Source of the DNA: an uncultured bacterium | GTDB taxonomy: Bacteria > Bacillota > Clostridia > Lachnospirales > Lachnospiraceae | DNA: 54,236 nt | Direction of reading: 5' to 3' | Assembly (NCBI GenBank): GCA_905216215.1 | Contig: CAJMSZ010000014.1 | Span: 1 to 54,236 of the forward strand | Shown here: one piece after another, positions 8,200 to 16,402 of the stretch | Numbering within the stretch: the stretch's first letter is position 1 | Layout: every line of letters begins with the position of its first letter | Program-made: the position numbers and the translations under genes | Notes under the pieces: generated by a model | Databases searched by the model: none | The model's input: only the letters and a program-made list of their open reading frames with translations | What the model was told of the DNA's origin: nothing

Positions 8200-8658
8200 A
8201 TGAAAAAACTCATATCAGTTATGATGGCGATGATTATGGTTTTGAGCTTAGGATTGTCAGTGGACACAAAGGCAGCTGACGAACCGGTTCGCATTGATGG
8301 TTCTTATCTGTTGGATACAGATTCTTCGGAAGTGACTGTCGGTTCTATGACAAGAGGTGTATATTTGAAAAGTGGTTCCTCTACTATCAATAAACAGGGA
8401 ACAGGACTGATTGGTGCCGGGGGAGATACCACTGGGCAAAAGGTGGTGGACAAGATTGCAGTGCTTGTTAGGGTTCAAAGATTAGTAAATGGAAAGTGGC
8501 AGTATTATACGAGTTGGAGTGCTTCCAAGGAAAATTCATACTATGTAAGTACGAGTAAGGTGTTGTCAGTTCCAACGGGATACTATTATCGAGTATCTTG
8601 TACTCATTATGCAGGGTCTGACGTCACAGATTCATTCACTGATGGACTTTACATTTAA
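8200..8658 (+). CDS. secreted DUF6147 family protein
   Basis: A 152-aa protein with a clear Sec signal peptide (MKKL, hydrophobic core to ~20, cleavage near TKAADEP). The mature part begins EPVRIDGSYLL and continues with RGVYLKSG, then a hydrophobic strand, YYVSTSK, GYYYRVSCTH and a final SFTDGLYI, the pattern I associate with DUF6147. These are small exported beta-rich proteins common in Lachnospiraceae, of unknown function. The gene follows the DUF4367-like gene by 57 nt on the same strand and may be co-expressed. No cell-wall anchor is visible. Confidence 0.75.
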   Translation: MKKLISVMMAMIMVLSLGLSVDTKAADEPVRIDGSYLLDTDSSEVTVGSMTRGVYLKSGSSTINKQGTGLIGAGGDTTGQKVVDKIAVLVRVQRLVNGKWQYYTSWSASKENSYYVSTSKVLSVPTGYYYRVSCTHYAGSDVTDSFTDGLYI

Positions 8659-9160
8659 CAACAAACGTCATCTTCGCACCAAGGCGAAATGAAACGAAAA
8701 CGAAAAACAACATAATCATTGCCAGAGAGCTTCTCAGGAAGCTCTTCCAGCTACCAGACCTTCGCGAATATTTATCAGACAAGTGAAAATGTAAAATAAA
8801 AAAGGCCTTAAGATAACATACGCATGGATGGTAAATAGTGTGGTGGTTGGAAGTAAGTCCTGATGGTCAGGCTAGAGATGACAGTCTCAGACAGCTCAAT
8901 AAACAATTATAAACATACACAATATCCAATTAAAATTGAATATTGAGATGACAACTGAATACTGAGAAAAGGAAAGTGACGTAGTGACCGGAACTACAGA
9001 CTTTCTGTCGCAAGTAGATATTCTAACACCTTTGACCGGTTTAGCCTTGCTTTAGAGTTGCAACTTACGCAGGTTCGCAATATACTAAAGGAAAGAGCGA
9101 AGCGACAGGGCCGGGAACTGTAAAAGCAGCGGGCGCGCGCAGAAGCAGGAGGTGCAGGAA
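8659..9160. other. non-coding interval of about 500 bases, no convincing gene
   Basis: No supported reading frame. It contains a perfect 8-bp hairpin AGAGCTTC/GAAGCTCT (8726-8733, 8738-8745) without a T-tract. Downstream are several dyads, including TTGCAAC/GTT(C)GCAA near 9056-9080 and a long-range CTGTCGC/GCGACAG pair. The last ~60 bases are markedly GC-rich compared with the rest. It does not show T-box or SAM riboswitch consensus ahead of the cysteine synthase-like gene. It could be a structured RNA leader, an intergenic repeat, or a decayed mobile element. Confidence 0.5.
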
Positions 9161-10090
9161 ATGGTTTGTGATAATATTCTGGAAGCTGTGGGAAACACAC
9201 CAATGGTCCGACTTCATCATATGGCAGATGAGGACAGTGCGGAGATTTTGGTAAAGTTTGAAGCAGTAGGTGTAGGCGGTTCCGTAAAGACGAGGACTGC
9301 ATTGAATATGATTCTGGATGCAGAACAGAAAGGCCTTATTCATAAGGATACAATTATCGTAGAACCCACCAGTGGAAATCAGGGAATTGGATTGGCATTG
9401 GTTGGTGCAGTGAGAGGTTATAAGACGGTAATCATCATGCCCGATTCTGTAAGTGAAGAACGCAGGAAACTGGTGAAACAATACGGGGCTGAGATAAGAG
9501 TAGTCCATGATGAGGGAGACATTGGAAAATGTATTAACCAGTGCATACAGTTGGCGTTAGAAATGCAACAAAAAGATATCCATGTATTTATACCGCAGCA
9601 GTTTGCAAATATGGCGAATTACAGAGCACATTTGGAATATACAGGTGCAGAAATCGTGAAGCAGGTTGGAAAGCCGATTGATGGTTTTTGTTCTGGTATT
9701 GGAACCGGTGGAACAATTAGTGGAGTCGGTGCAGCAATTCGGAAACAAAATCCTGACGCGGTTATCTGGGCAGTCGAACCAGAGCATGCTGCTATTCTTT
9801 CCGGAAAGAAAGTAGGGACACATATTCAAATGGGAATCGGAGATGGTATCATTCCCGAGATATTGGATCAGAACATTTATGATGAGGTCACAATTGTCTC
9901 TGATGAAGAAGCTGTCCAGACAGCGAGAGACCTGGCGAAAAAAGAAGGTCTTTTGTGTGGAATTTCCAGTGGAACGAATGTGGCTGCCGCCTTAAGACTT
10001 GCGAAGAAGCTTGGAAAAGGAAAAACTGTGGTGACCATTCTACCGGATACAGCAGAAAGATATTTTTCAACACCACTGTTCGAAAAGTAG
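9161..10090 (+). CDS. cysteine synthase family PLP-dependent enzyme
   Basis: A 309-aa fold-type II PLP enzyme. Visible sites: GNTPMVRL at the N-terminus, the PLP-lysine motif GGSVKTR (K43), the substrate loop EPTSGNQG, and the phosphate-binding loop GIGTGGTISGVG, with the late GISSGTNVAAA. Family members make cysteine from O-acetylserine and sulfide. K43 sits in GGSVKTR instead of the usual NPxxSVKDR, so a related beta-replacement or lyase activity is possible. ATG 9161 follows AGGAGG (9147-9152) with 8-nt spacing; the in-frame GTG at 9152 overlaps that site and is less likely. Apparently monocistronic. Confidence 0.85.
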   Translation: MVCDNILEAVGNTPMVRLHHMADEDSAEILVKFEAVGVGGSVKTRTALNMILDAEQKGLIHKDTIIVEPTSGNQGIGLALVGAVRGYKTVIIMPDSVSEERRKLVKQYGAEIRVVHDEGDIGKCINQCIQLALEMQQKDIHVFIPQQFANMANYRAHLEYTGAEIVKQVGKPIDGFCSGIGTGGTISGVGAAIRKQNPDAVIWAVEPEHAAILSGKKVGTHIQMGIGDGIIPEILDQNIYDEVTIVSDEEAVQTARDLAKKEGLLCGISSGTNVAAALRLAKKLGKGKTVVTILPDTAERYFSTPLFEK

Positions 10091-10177
10091 AATTCGTATA
10101 AATTAAAAAAGTAAAATGTTACCCAAACAAAACTCAATTCTAAAAATAACAAGACAAACTTATTAGCAATCTGATAT

Positions 10178-10210
10178 AAAAAAGTAGAACCATGCCGGTT
10201 CTACTTTTTT
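10178..10210. terminator. bidirectional intrinsic terminator
   Basis: A 14-bp perfect stem (10178-10191 with 10197-10210) running A6-GTAGAACC/GGTTCTAC-T6. It separates the convergent cysteine synthase-like and TSCPD genes and contains the TSCPD stop codon within its arm. Confidence 0.92.
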
Positions 10211-10434
10211 AATGCCTTTGCAAGCTGGTCCGGGCAAGAAGTTCCTTTGCTTCCGCATTTGATGCCTTCCAGACGCGCAACGACGTCTTCTACCTTCATT
10301 CCTTCTACAAGGCTTCCGATTCCTTTCAGATTACCGTTGCATCCACCTACGAATGAAACATTGTGAACGCATCCGTTTTCATCTATATCATAAGAAATTT
10401 CTTTGGAACAGACGCCTGATGGTTTGTATACCAT
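10201..10434 (-). CDS. TSCPD domain-containing protein, TIGR03905 family
   Basis: A 77-aa protein ending in the diagnostic GTSCPDQLAKAL, with conserved cysteines in PSGVCSKEI, VGGCNGNLKGI and IKCGSKG. It matches the short TIGR03905 family of Firmicutes; function unknown. The same domain occurs at the end of some adenosylcobalamin-dependent ribonucleotide reductases. Minus-strand AAGGAG lies 9 nt before the ATG at 10434; an ATG two codons upstream (10440) is only 3 nt from it and is less favoured. Confidence 0.85.
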   Translation of the reverse strand: MVYKPSGVCSKEISYDIDENGCVHNVSFVGGCNGNLKGIGSLVEGMKVEDVVARLEGIKCGSKGTSCPDQLAKALKK

Positions 10435-10635
10435 AATCATTTTCTCCTTGTGGTGTAAAGTAGTAGTGTTTACAGACCCTCTCCAAGGTCTTTTGCACCT
10501 TATCTGAAACATAACAATGATAACAAAAAAGACAAAAAAAAGCTAGGAAAAAAGTGATTTATGATTATAATAAATATATTGGGGCTAAAGTATTAAATTA
10601 TGATGCGTACGGATTTATTTACGGAGGATATAAGG

Positions 10636-11328
10636 ATGATAGGAATTATAGGTGCGATGGAAGAAGAGGTAGCTGCTCTGAAGGCTGAGATGGAAGTGGA
10701 AGAAGTGCTGGAAAAGGCTTCTATGTCATTTGCAAAGGGGCGGCTTTGTGGCAAGGATGTGGTAGTGGTACGAAGTGGAATCGGCAAGGTAAATGCAGGA
10801 ATCTGTGCTCAGATTCTGGTGGATGTGTTTGGTGTGGATGCACTGATTAATACAGGTGTGGCCGGTTCCCTTGATGCAGACATTGATATTGGGGATATGG
10901 TGATTTCCCTTGATGCAGTGCAGCATGACATGGATACCACCATCTTTGGTGACCCGTTAGGACAGATTCCGAGGCTGGATACCTTTTCCTTCCCGGCAGA
11001 TGCGAAGCTTATAGAGGCAGCCAGACTGGCGAATGAAGAAGTGAATAAAGATATTCATACGTTTACCGGAAGAGTGGTAAGTGGAGACCAGTTTATTGCA
11101 GGAGAAGAGAAGAAGGATTATCTGGTGCGTACCTTTGACGGAAAATGTGCAGAGATGGAAGGAGCAGCCATTGCACAGGCAGCATATCTGAACAAAGTTC
11201 CGTATGTCATTATTCGGGCAATTTCGGACAAAGCTGACAACAGCGCGGTCATGGATTATCCTACATTTGAAAAGCATGCAACGGAACATTCCCTGAAGCT
11301 GCTTAAAAATATGCTGGGACGTCTGTAG
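10636..11328 (+). CDS. mtnN: 5'-methylthioadenosine/S-adenosylhomocysteine nucleosidase
   Basis: A 230-aa enzyme cleaving adenine from MTA and SAH in the methionine salvage/activated methyl cycle. Motifs: GIIGAMEEEV at the start (catalytic Glu), NTGVAGSL, GDQFI, AEMEGAAIAQ (ribose-contacting Glu) and RAISDKAD with the catalytic Asp. Start 10636 is chosen since GGAGG (10623-10627) precedes it by 8 nt; the in-frame ATG at 10600 lacks a site. A TATAAT at 10566-10571 may be its -10, but no good -35 is visible. Confidence 0.93.
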   Translation: MIGIIGAMEEEVAALKAEMEVEEVLEKASMSFAKGRLCGKDVVVVRSGIGKVNAGICAQILVDVFGVDALINTGVAGSLDADIDIGDMVISLDAVQHDMDTTIFGDPLGQIPRLDTFSFPADAKLIEAARLANEEVNKDIHTFTGRVVSGDQFIAGEEKKDYLVRTFDGKCAEMEGAAIAQAAYLNKVPYVIIRAISDKADNSAVMDYPTFEKHATEHSLKLLKNMLGRL

Positions 11329-11451
11329 ACTGGCGGGCGGATTTCGACAAAAAGACCGTCAGAGCAGGCAAAATAAGGCGAACGATTATAGAACCCAACT
11401 TTGGAGATTTGCGTTATAATAAGCGACAAATCAAAGAAGGAGGGTTCTTTT

Positions 11452-12183
11452 ATGTTAAGAACATTGATTACACAACAAGTACTTTTTTACGTGGCGGGTG
11501 GAATTCTTGTCATTGCGCTTATTGCGCATGTGATTTCAGCCGTTTCGATAAAACGTCTGGTAAGTGCAGCAGAAGATATGGGAAAAAGCAGTCATCCACT
11601 GATGAAGCTGATTCGTTCCAAATATGAACATGCATGTATGGTAAATGATAAGGTGCCAAGCGTGCGTGCTCTTGTGGATAAATATGTTTACGAATACCGG
11701 GTGTGGGGATTACGATTATATTCCTGGAGAAAATTAAAACTAATCTGTGTGTGGCTCTATGCCCTGCTTTGTGTGGCAGGGGCATTTGGCGCTTATGCGT
11801 TCGGACTCATGCGTCTGGAGGTGGCAAAATACATTGTATTGGGCGCTGCCGGGGTGCTGGTAATTACCGTTCTGCATTTGCTGCTTGATGAAGAATATAA
11901 AATAAAGGGGGCAAAGATTTATATGGTGGATTTCTTAGGAAATACATATGCACACCGATATGAAAAAATGAATCAGAAAACCAGGAAGGAACCGGCTGTG
12001 GCTGTTTCGGCACCGATGGCTGTAAAAGCAGAAGAGCCCGTAATGGAGGTGGAGAACGTGACACAAGGGGAACAGCGAAGTGCACCGACGCAGGAAGAAA
12101 AAGAACCTTTCAAAGGAAAGGATGGGATGGATACGGCAAAGGAGGCGAAAATAAGAGAAATTCTGGGAGAATTTCTGGCATAG
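11452..12183 (+). CDS. conserved membrane protein of unknown function
   Basis: A 243-aa protein that I do not recognise as a named family. It has an N-terminal membrane helix (~10-32), a soluble segment with SAAEDMGKSSHPLMKLIRSKYEHAC, two more helices (~98-118 and ~125-145), then DEEYKIKGAKIYMVDFLGNTYAHR and a charged Ala/Glu/Lys-rich tail ending KEAKIREILGEFLA. AAGGAGGG (11437-11444) precedes ATG 11452. It lies between mtnN and the Gld-type ABC operon on the same strand, with 120-160-nt gaps each side, so it may be transcribed alone. Confidence 0.7.
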   Translation: MLRTLITQQVLFYVAGGILVIALIAHVISAVSIKRLVSAAEDMGKSSHPLMKLIRSKYEHACMVNDKVPSVRALVDKYVYEYRVWGLRLYSWRKLKLICVWLYALLCVAGAFGAYAFGLMRLEVAKYIVLGAAGVLVITVLHLLLDEEYKIKGAKIYMVDFLGNTYAHRYEKMNQKTRKEPAVAVSAPMAVKAEEPVMEVENVTQGEQRSAPTQEEKEPFKGKDGMDTAKEAKIREILGEFLA

Positions 12184-12341
12184 ATTTATGCATGCTGTTT
12201 TCCAGAATTTCACAATTTCAACACATAATTTTCTCAGATTATTCAAAAATTTTACGCAGAAAGAACACAGACTGCCCATATACTTTTGATGTATTTGGTA
12301 AGAAATGACCAGATGGCAAAATGTATATGGGAGGAAGCGTA

Positions 12342-13316
12342 ATGATAGAAGTAAGAAATCTCGTAAAAAAATATGGAAATCATCTTGCAGTAGACCACCT
12401 GAATTTTACAGTGGAATCTGGGCAGATTTATGGATTTCTTGGTCCTAACGGAGCTGGAAAATCTACAACCATGAACATTATGACGGGATATTTGGGTGCA
12501 ACAGAAGGAGAAGTTCTGATTAACGGGCACAACATTTTAGACGAACCGGAAGCGGCGAAGCATTTCATTGGATATTTACCGGAAATGCCGCCGCTTTATG
12601 TGGATATGAAAGTGAGAGAATATCTGACTTTTGTGGCAGAACTGAAGAAAATACCAAAAGCTGAACGTGAGGAACAGATTGATAAGGTCATCCACATGGT
12701 ACAGCTTGGAGATGTGGAAGAACGACTGATCCGGAATCTTTCCAAAGGTTATAAGCAGAGAGTGGGGCTGGCTCAGGCAATTTTGGGATTTCCAGAAATC
12801 ATTATTCTGGATGAACCGACTGTAGGCTTGGACCCGAAGCAGATTATCGAAATCCGTCAGCTTATCAGGGAGCTGGCGAAAGAGCATACGGTAATCCTAA
12901 GTTCCCATATTCTGGCAGAAATTCAGGAAGTATGTGATTATATTATGATTATCTCCAAGGGACATCTGGTGGCAAGTGATACACCGGAAAACCTGGAAAA
13001 GGCGTTGAGCAATCAGAGACAGACCGAATTGGTTGCCAAGGGCGAAATGGAAAAGGTACAACAGATTTTGGAAGGGCTGGAGGGAATTCAGAAAGTGGAA
13101 GTGACCGAAGGAAAAGAAGAAGGAACGACTCGTGTGACCTTTACTTCTAATCCGGGAACGGACAGTAAAGAAGAGCTGTTCTATGCATTTGCCGAAGCAA
13201 AATGCCCGCTCCTTCAGATTGTTGACAGCCAGACCAGTCTGGAGGATGTCTTCTTAGAGCTGACAAAGGGCAATGAGAATCAGGAGGAGGAAGAAGAACA
13301 TGATAGCGATTTATAA
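12342..13316 (+). CDS. ABC transporter ATP-binding protein, Gld/NatA-like
   Basis: A 324-aa ATPase. Walker A GPNGAGKST (~37-45), Q-loop region YLPEMPPLY, signature LSKGYKQRVGLA, Walker B IIILDEPTVGLD and H-loop SSH are all intact, followed by a ~110-residue C-terminal domain ending in an acidic tail. GGGAGGA (12329-12335) sets ATG 12342. The next gene starts inside its 3' end (13300). With the two-gene GldG/DUF4340 tail this matches the gliding-motility-type auxiliary ABC transporter layout, widespread in non-gliding Firmicutes; exported substrate unknown. Confidence 0.93.
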   Translation: MIEVRNLVKKYGNHLAVDHLNFTVESGQIYGFLGPNGAGKSTTMNIMTGYLGATEGEVLINGHNILDEPEAAKHFIGYLPEMPPLYVDMKVREYLTFVAELKKIPKAEREEQIDKVIHMVQLGDVEERLIRNLSKGYKQRVGLAQAILGFPEIIILDEPTVGLDPKQIIEIRQLIRELAKEHTVILSSHILAEIQEVCDYIMIISKGHLVASDTPENLEKALSNQRQTELVAKGEMEKVQQILEGLEGIQKVEVTEGKEEGTTRVTFTSNPGTDSKEELFYAFAEAKCPLLQIVDSQTSLEDVFLELTKGNENQEEEEEHDSDL

Positions 13317-14166
13317 AAGAGAGCTTAAATCCTATTTTCACTCTATGATAGGATATTTAATTATCGCGGTAATGATTGCGTATACCAGTATTTATTTTAT
13401 GGCATATAACCTGTATTCCGGATATCCGTATTTTTCTTACGTGTTGTCCAGTACGGCTTATATTTTGATTATTATGGTTCCCCTTCTGACTATGCGGTGC
13501 TTTTCGGAAGAACGAAAAAATAAAACAGACCAGTTGCTTTTGTGTGCACCGGTAAGATTATCTGAAGTAGTCATTGGTAAATATTTGGCTATGGCAACTG
13601 TGATTGCAATTCCATGTCTGGTTTACTGTGCGTTTCCGGCTATTATAAAGAGTTTTGGAACAGCATATTTTAAAGTAGATTATGTAGCGATTGGAATGTT
13701 TTTCCTGCTTGGATGTGTATATGTAGCAATCGGAACCTTTCTTTCCACATTAACAGAAAGTACAATTATTGCAGCAGTGATAACCTTTGGTGCGCTGATG
13801 CTGACCTTCCTCTGGGACGGACTTACTCATTATCTTCCGTCTTCTCAGAGTGGCAATATGATAGGCTGCGTTCTTCTTCTGACTGCACTGGCAGCCGTAC
13901 TTTATGGGCTTACCCACAACTGGGCTTTGACCGGTGGCATAGAAGTGGTCGGTGTGATTGCCATTGTGGTACTTAGCTTTGTAAAAGGAGAAGTGTTTGA
14001 AAGCCTGCTTCCAAATTGCTTTGAAAAGTTAAGCGTTGTATCGGTGTTTGACCAGATTGTAACGGATAAAACCTTCAGCCTAAGCGGACTTGTCTTATAT
14101 GCATCATTTATCTGCGTCTTTTTGTTCTTGACGATGCAGTCGATTCAGAAGAGACGCTGGAGTTAG
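13300..14166 (+). CDS. ABC-2 type permease, GldF-like
   Basis: A 288-aa membrane protein with six predicted helices. It begins MIAIYKRELKSYFHSMIGY, typical of ABC-2 permeases of the Gld group, and has the SEERKNKTDQLLLCAPV cytosolic motif after the second helix. AGGAGG (13282-13290) precedes ATG 13300. The 17-nt overlap with the ATPase implies translational coupling, and GldG follows after 15 nt. Confidence 0.9.
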   Translation: MIAIYKRELKSYFHSMIGYLIIAVMIAYTSIYFMAYNLYSGYPYFSYVLSSTAYILIIMVPLLTMRCFSEERKNKTDQLLLCAPVRLSEVVIGKYLAMATVIAIPCLVYCAFPAIIKSFGTAYFKVDYVAIGMFFLLGCVYVAIGTFLSTLTESTIIAAVITFGALMLTFLWDGLTHYLPSSQSGNMIGCVLLLTALAAVLYGLTHNWALTGGIEVVGVIAIVVLSFVKGEVFESLLPNCFEKLSVVSVFDQIVTDKTFSLSGLVLYASFICVFLFLTMQSIQKRRWS

Positions 14167-14181
14167 GAGGAGGGATAAGAG

Positions 14182-15561
14182 ATGAAGAAAATAAAAGAAA
14201 TGTTTCAGTCAAAAAATTCCCGCAATGGTGTATATAGTGCAGGCCTTGTGTGTATTGTGATTGCCATTGTGGTAGTCATCAATCTGATTGCGGGACAGAT
14301 GCCGGACAGCTTGAAGAATATCGATCTCAGCGACACGCACATTTATGATATCAGTGATACTTCGACAGATATGCTGAAGGATTTGGATAAAGATATTCAA
14401 TTCCAGGTAATTACAGAGCTTGACAGCATGGATTCCAGAATTGAGACTTTTGTCAAAAAGTACGCCAAATTATCCGATCATATTCAGGTAGAATGGACAG
14501 ACAGCGTGCAGCATCCTGCCGTGTTGCAGGAATATGATACAGATGGAGATATTATTGTAGTTTCCTGTGAAGAGACAGGAAAATCAACAACCATCGCATT
14601 TTCTGATATTATTCAGTATGATTATTCTTCCTATTATACGACAGGCCAGATGACAGAGTCTGCCTTTGACGGAGAGGGTCAGCTTACCAGTGCGGTTAAC
14701 TATGTGGCAAGTGAGACGGAGTCTATGATTTACCGCACAAGTGGACACGGAGAAGATACTATTTCCTCTTCTGTTTCTGAGCTTCTTACGAAGAATAATA
14801 TATCCACAAAGGAATTAAATTTAAGTATGAATCCAGAGATTCCGGAGGACTGCCAGCTTCTGATGTTGAACGCGCCAACTTCTGATATTACCGATGAGGA
14901 GTTAAGCCTGATTACTGATTATATGGAAAATGGTGGAAAGGTCTATCTGATTCTTGGCAATACAACCAAGGAAACTCCGAACCTGGATTCTCTGATGAAG
15001 TCCTATGGACTGGAAAAGGTAGATGGTTATATTGCTGATATGGAACGCTGTTATCAGGGGAATTATTATGCCATCTTCCCGGTGCTTTCTCTGTCCGGTG
15101 ATCTTGGAAATGGAATCGACAACAAAATGGTACTCATGCTGAATTCCTTTGGTATGCAGAAGGTGGATACAGAGGATGAAAGTGTGACAGTAAGTGCATT
15201 TATGAATTCTTCATCAAACAGCTGCACAGTGACAGAGGATTCGGAAGAGAAGGGGGCTTATGTTTTAGGAGCTGTTGCAACGAAGGATGAGTCAAAGCTT
15301 ACCGTCCTTGCAAGTGGTTCTTTGATTGACTCTCAGGTAACAGGTGCATTTGCAAATTTGGATAACCTGACGTTATTTATGAATACGGTAACAGCTAACT
15401 TTGATGAGGTGGAAAACCTGGCCATTGAGTCCAAGAGTCTTTCGACTACCTACAATACCCCGCTTCACACAGGAAGCATCAGTATGGTAACAATCTTTGT
15501 TGTGCCACTTGCTATCCTTGTTCTTGGATTTGTGGTATGGATGAGAAGGAGGAAAGCGTAG
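14182..15561 (+). CDS. GldG family protein (ABC-type uncharacterized transport system)
   Basis: A 459-aa protein anchored at both ends: a helix at ~20-40 and a C-terminal helix at ~430-452 before MRRRK. The external domain contains the ABC_transp_aux motifs seen in GldG: DLSDTHIYDISDTS near the start, then TSGHGED, LMLNAPTSDITDEEL and NGGKVYLILGN. It is thought to act as the extracytoplasmic partner of the GldA/GldF pair. Tightly spaced: 15 nt after the permease and 3 nt before the DUF4340 gene. Confidence 0.88.
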   Translation: MKKIKEMFQSKNSRNGVYSAGLVCIVIAIVVVINLIAGQMPDSLKNIDLSDTHIYDISDTSTDMLKDLDKDIQFQVITELDSMDSRIETFVKKYAKLSDHIQVEWTDSVQHPAVLQEYDTDGDIIVVSCEETGKSTTIAFSDIIQYDYSSYYTTGQMTESAFDGEGQLTSAVNYVASETESMIYRTSGHGEDTISSSVSELLTKNNISTKELNLSMNPEIPEDCQLLMLNAPTSDITDEELSLITDYMENGGKVYLILGNTTKETPNLDSLMKSYGLEKVDGYIADMERCYQGNYYAIFPVLSLSGDLGNGIDNKMVLMLNSFGMQKVDTEDESVTVSAFMNSSSNSCTVTEDSEEKGAYVLGAVATKDESKLTVLASGSLIDSQVTGAFANLDNLTLFMNTVTANFDEVENLAIESKSLSTTYNTPLHTGSISMVTIFVVPLAILVLGFVVWMRRRKA

Positions 15562-15564
15562 ACT

Positions 15565-16158
15565 ATGAATAAAAAGAAAAAGACAATGTGGCTCCTTATG
15601 GGGTGCCTCCTTCTTTTAGTCGTTCTTTTGGTGGGGATTCAGACCTGGGGCAAGAAGAAAGAAGCAAAGGCTGCCGAAGAGGAAGAGGCAAAAAAGACGT
15701 ATCTCTTCCAGACAGATGAGCTGCAGAGAATTATTTATTCGGATAATTCGGACAGCTCAAATGATTCGGGAAATTCGAATAGTTCGGATAATTCAGATGA
15801 TTTGAATAATTCGAATACCTGGGTATTTTTGAAGAAAGATGGGACCTGGATTTATGAGAAGGATCCGACGATTTCTCTGAAGGCAGATACTATGACAGCT
15901 ATGGAAAATGCATTTCAGAGTATGGAAGCCTTGCAGACCATAGAAGAACCAGATTCTCTTGCAGATTATGGACTGGAACAGCCGAAGTACAGATTATCGC
16001 TGCAAACAGAAGACGAAGAGCATACCTTCCTGATTGGAAATGCTTCCGGAGAGAATTACTATGTGATGGAAGAAAACGGAGATGTGGTCTATACAGTTTC
16101 CGGTACGGTTGTATCGCAGATGGTATGGACGATAGAAACACTGCTAGACGGAGAATAA
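15565..16158 (+). CDS. DUF4340 domain-containing protein
   Basis: A 197-aa protein with one N-terminal membrane helix (~8-27), an Ala/Glu/Lys linker, then an external DUF4340 domain (DGTWIYEKDPTISL, DYGLEQPKYRLSL, FLIGNASGENYYVM). It is the last gene of the Gld-type operon. An Asn/Ser/Asp-only insertion (about residues 59-85) interrupts the domain and is encoded by imperfect 9-bp ATTCG-containing repeats. It is shorter than typical DUF4340 proteins, so only part of the repeat domain is present. Confidence 0.85.
   Translation: MNKKKKTMWLLMGCLLLLVVLLVGIQTWGKKKEAKAAEEEEAKKTYLFQTDELQRIIYSDNSDSSNDSGNSNSSDNSDDLNNSNTWVFLKKDGTWIYEKDPTISLKADTMTAMENAFQSMEALQTIEEPDSLADYGLEQPKYRLSLQTEDEEHTFLIGNASGENYYVMEENGDVVYTVSGTVVSQMVWTIETLLDGE
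15741..15818 (+). repeat. low-complexity GAT/AAT-TCG microrepeat
   Basis: Degenerate repeats built from AATTCG, GATTCG and AGTTCG units encode a Ser/Asn/Asp stretch inside the DUF4340 gene. Length is a multiple of three, so it could expand or contract in frame. Confidence 0.75.
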
Positions 16159-16192
16159 TGAAAACAAAGTAGAAAAACGTATAATAAATGTA

Positions 16193-16239
16193 AAGGCACA
16201 GCCGGCGGGAGAAAAATCCGTTGGTTGTGCCTTCTTCTT
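16193..16239 (+). terminator. intrinsic terminator of the Gld-type operon
   Basis: A 16-bp stem (AAGGCACAGCCGGCGG against 16218-16233, with three G-T pairs), loop about 9 nt, followed by a TTCTTCTT tail. Confidence 0.75.
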
Positions 16240-16361
16240 GGTTGGTACCGTTAGGAGAGAACAAAGCGCAAGCGGTCTCCGAAACAATCTATACGGTGAA
16301 GGCAGCTCGCAATTCTGCATCTAATACTGTCAAAATTTCTCTAGGTATTCCAGAAAATATA

Positions 16362-16370
16362 TGCTATACT
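16362..16370 (+). promoter_or_regulatory. extended -10 promoter for the holB operon
   Basis: TGCTATACT (TG at 16362-16363, TATACT at 16365-16370) lies 33 nt before holB. No good -35 is present, as expected for extended -10 promoters. Confidence 0.5.
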
Positions 16371-16402
16371 AAAGTGTAATAAACTTTAAAGAGGGTGAAG
16401 AT

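Noticed and set aside
8659..9160. SAM, T-box or other known riboswitch before the cysteine synthase-like gene
   Set aside because: No T-box bulge sequence, no SAM-I core and no terminator/antiterminator pair next to the gene could be recognised.
8994..9302. Minus-strand frame of about 100 codons across the cysteine synthase-like start
   Set aside because: It overlaps the conserved PLP gene, has no ribosome binding site and low protein-like character; kept only as a note that the spacer may hold a decayed element.
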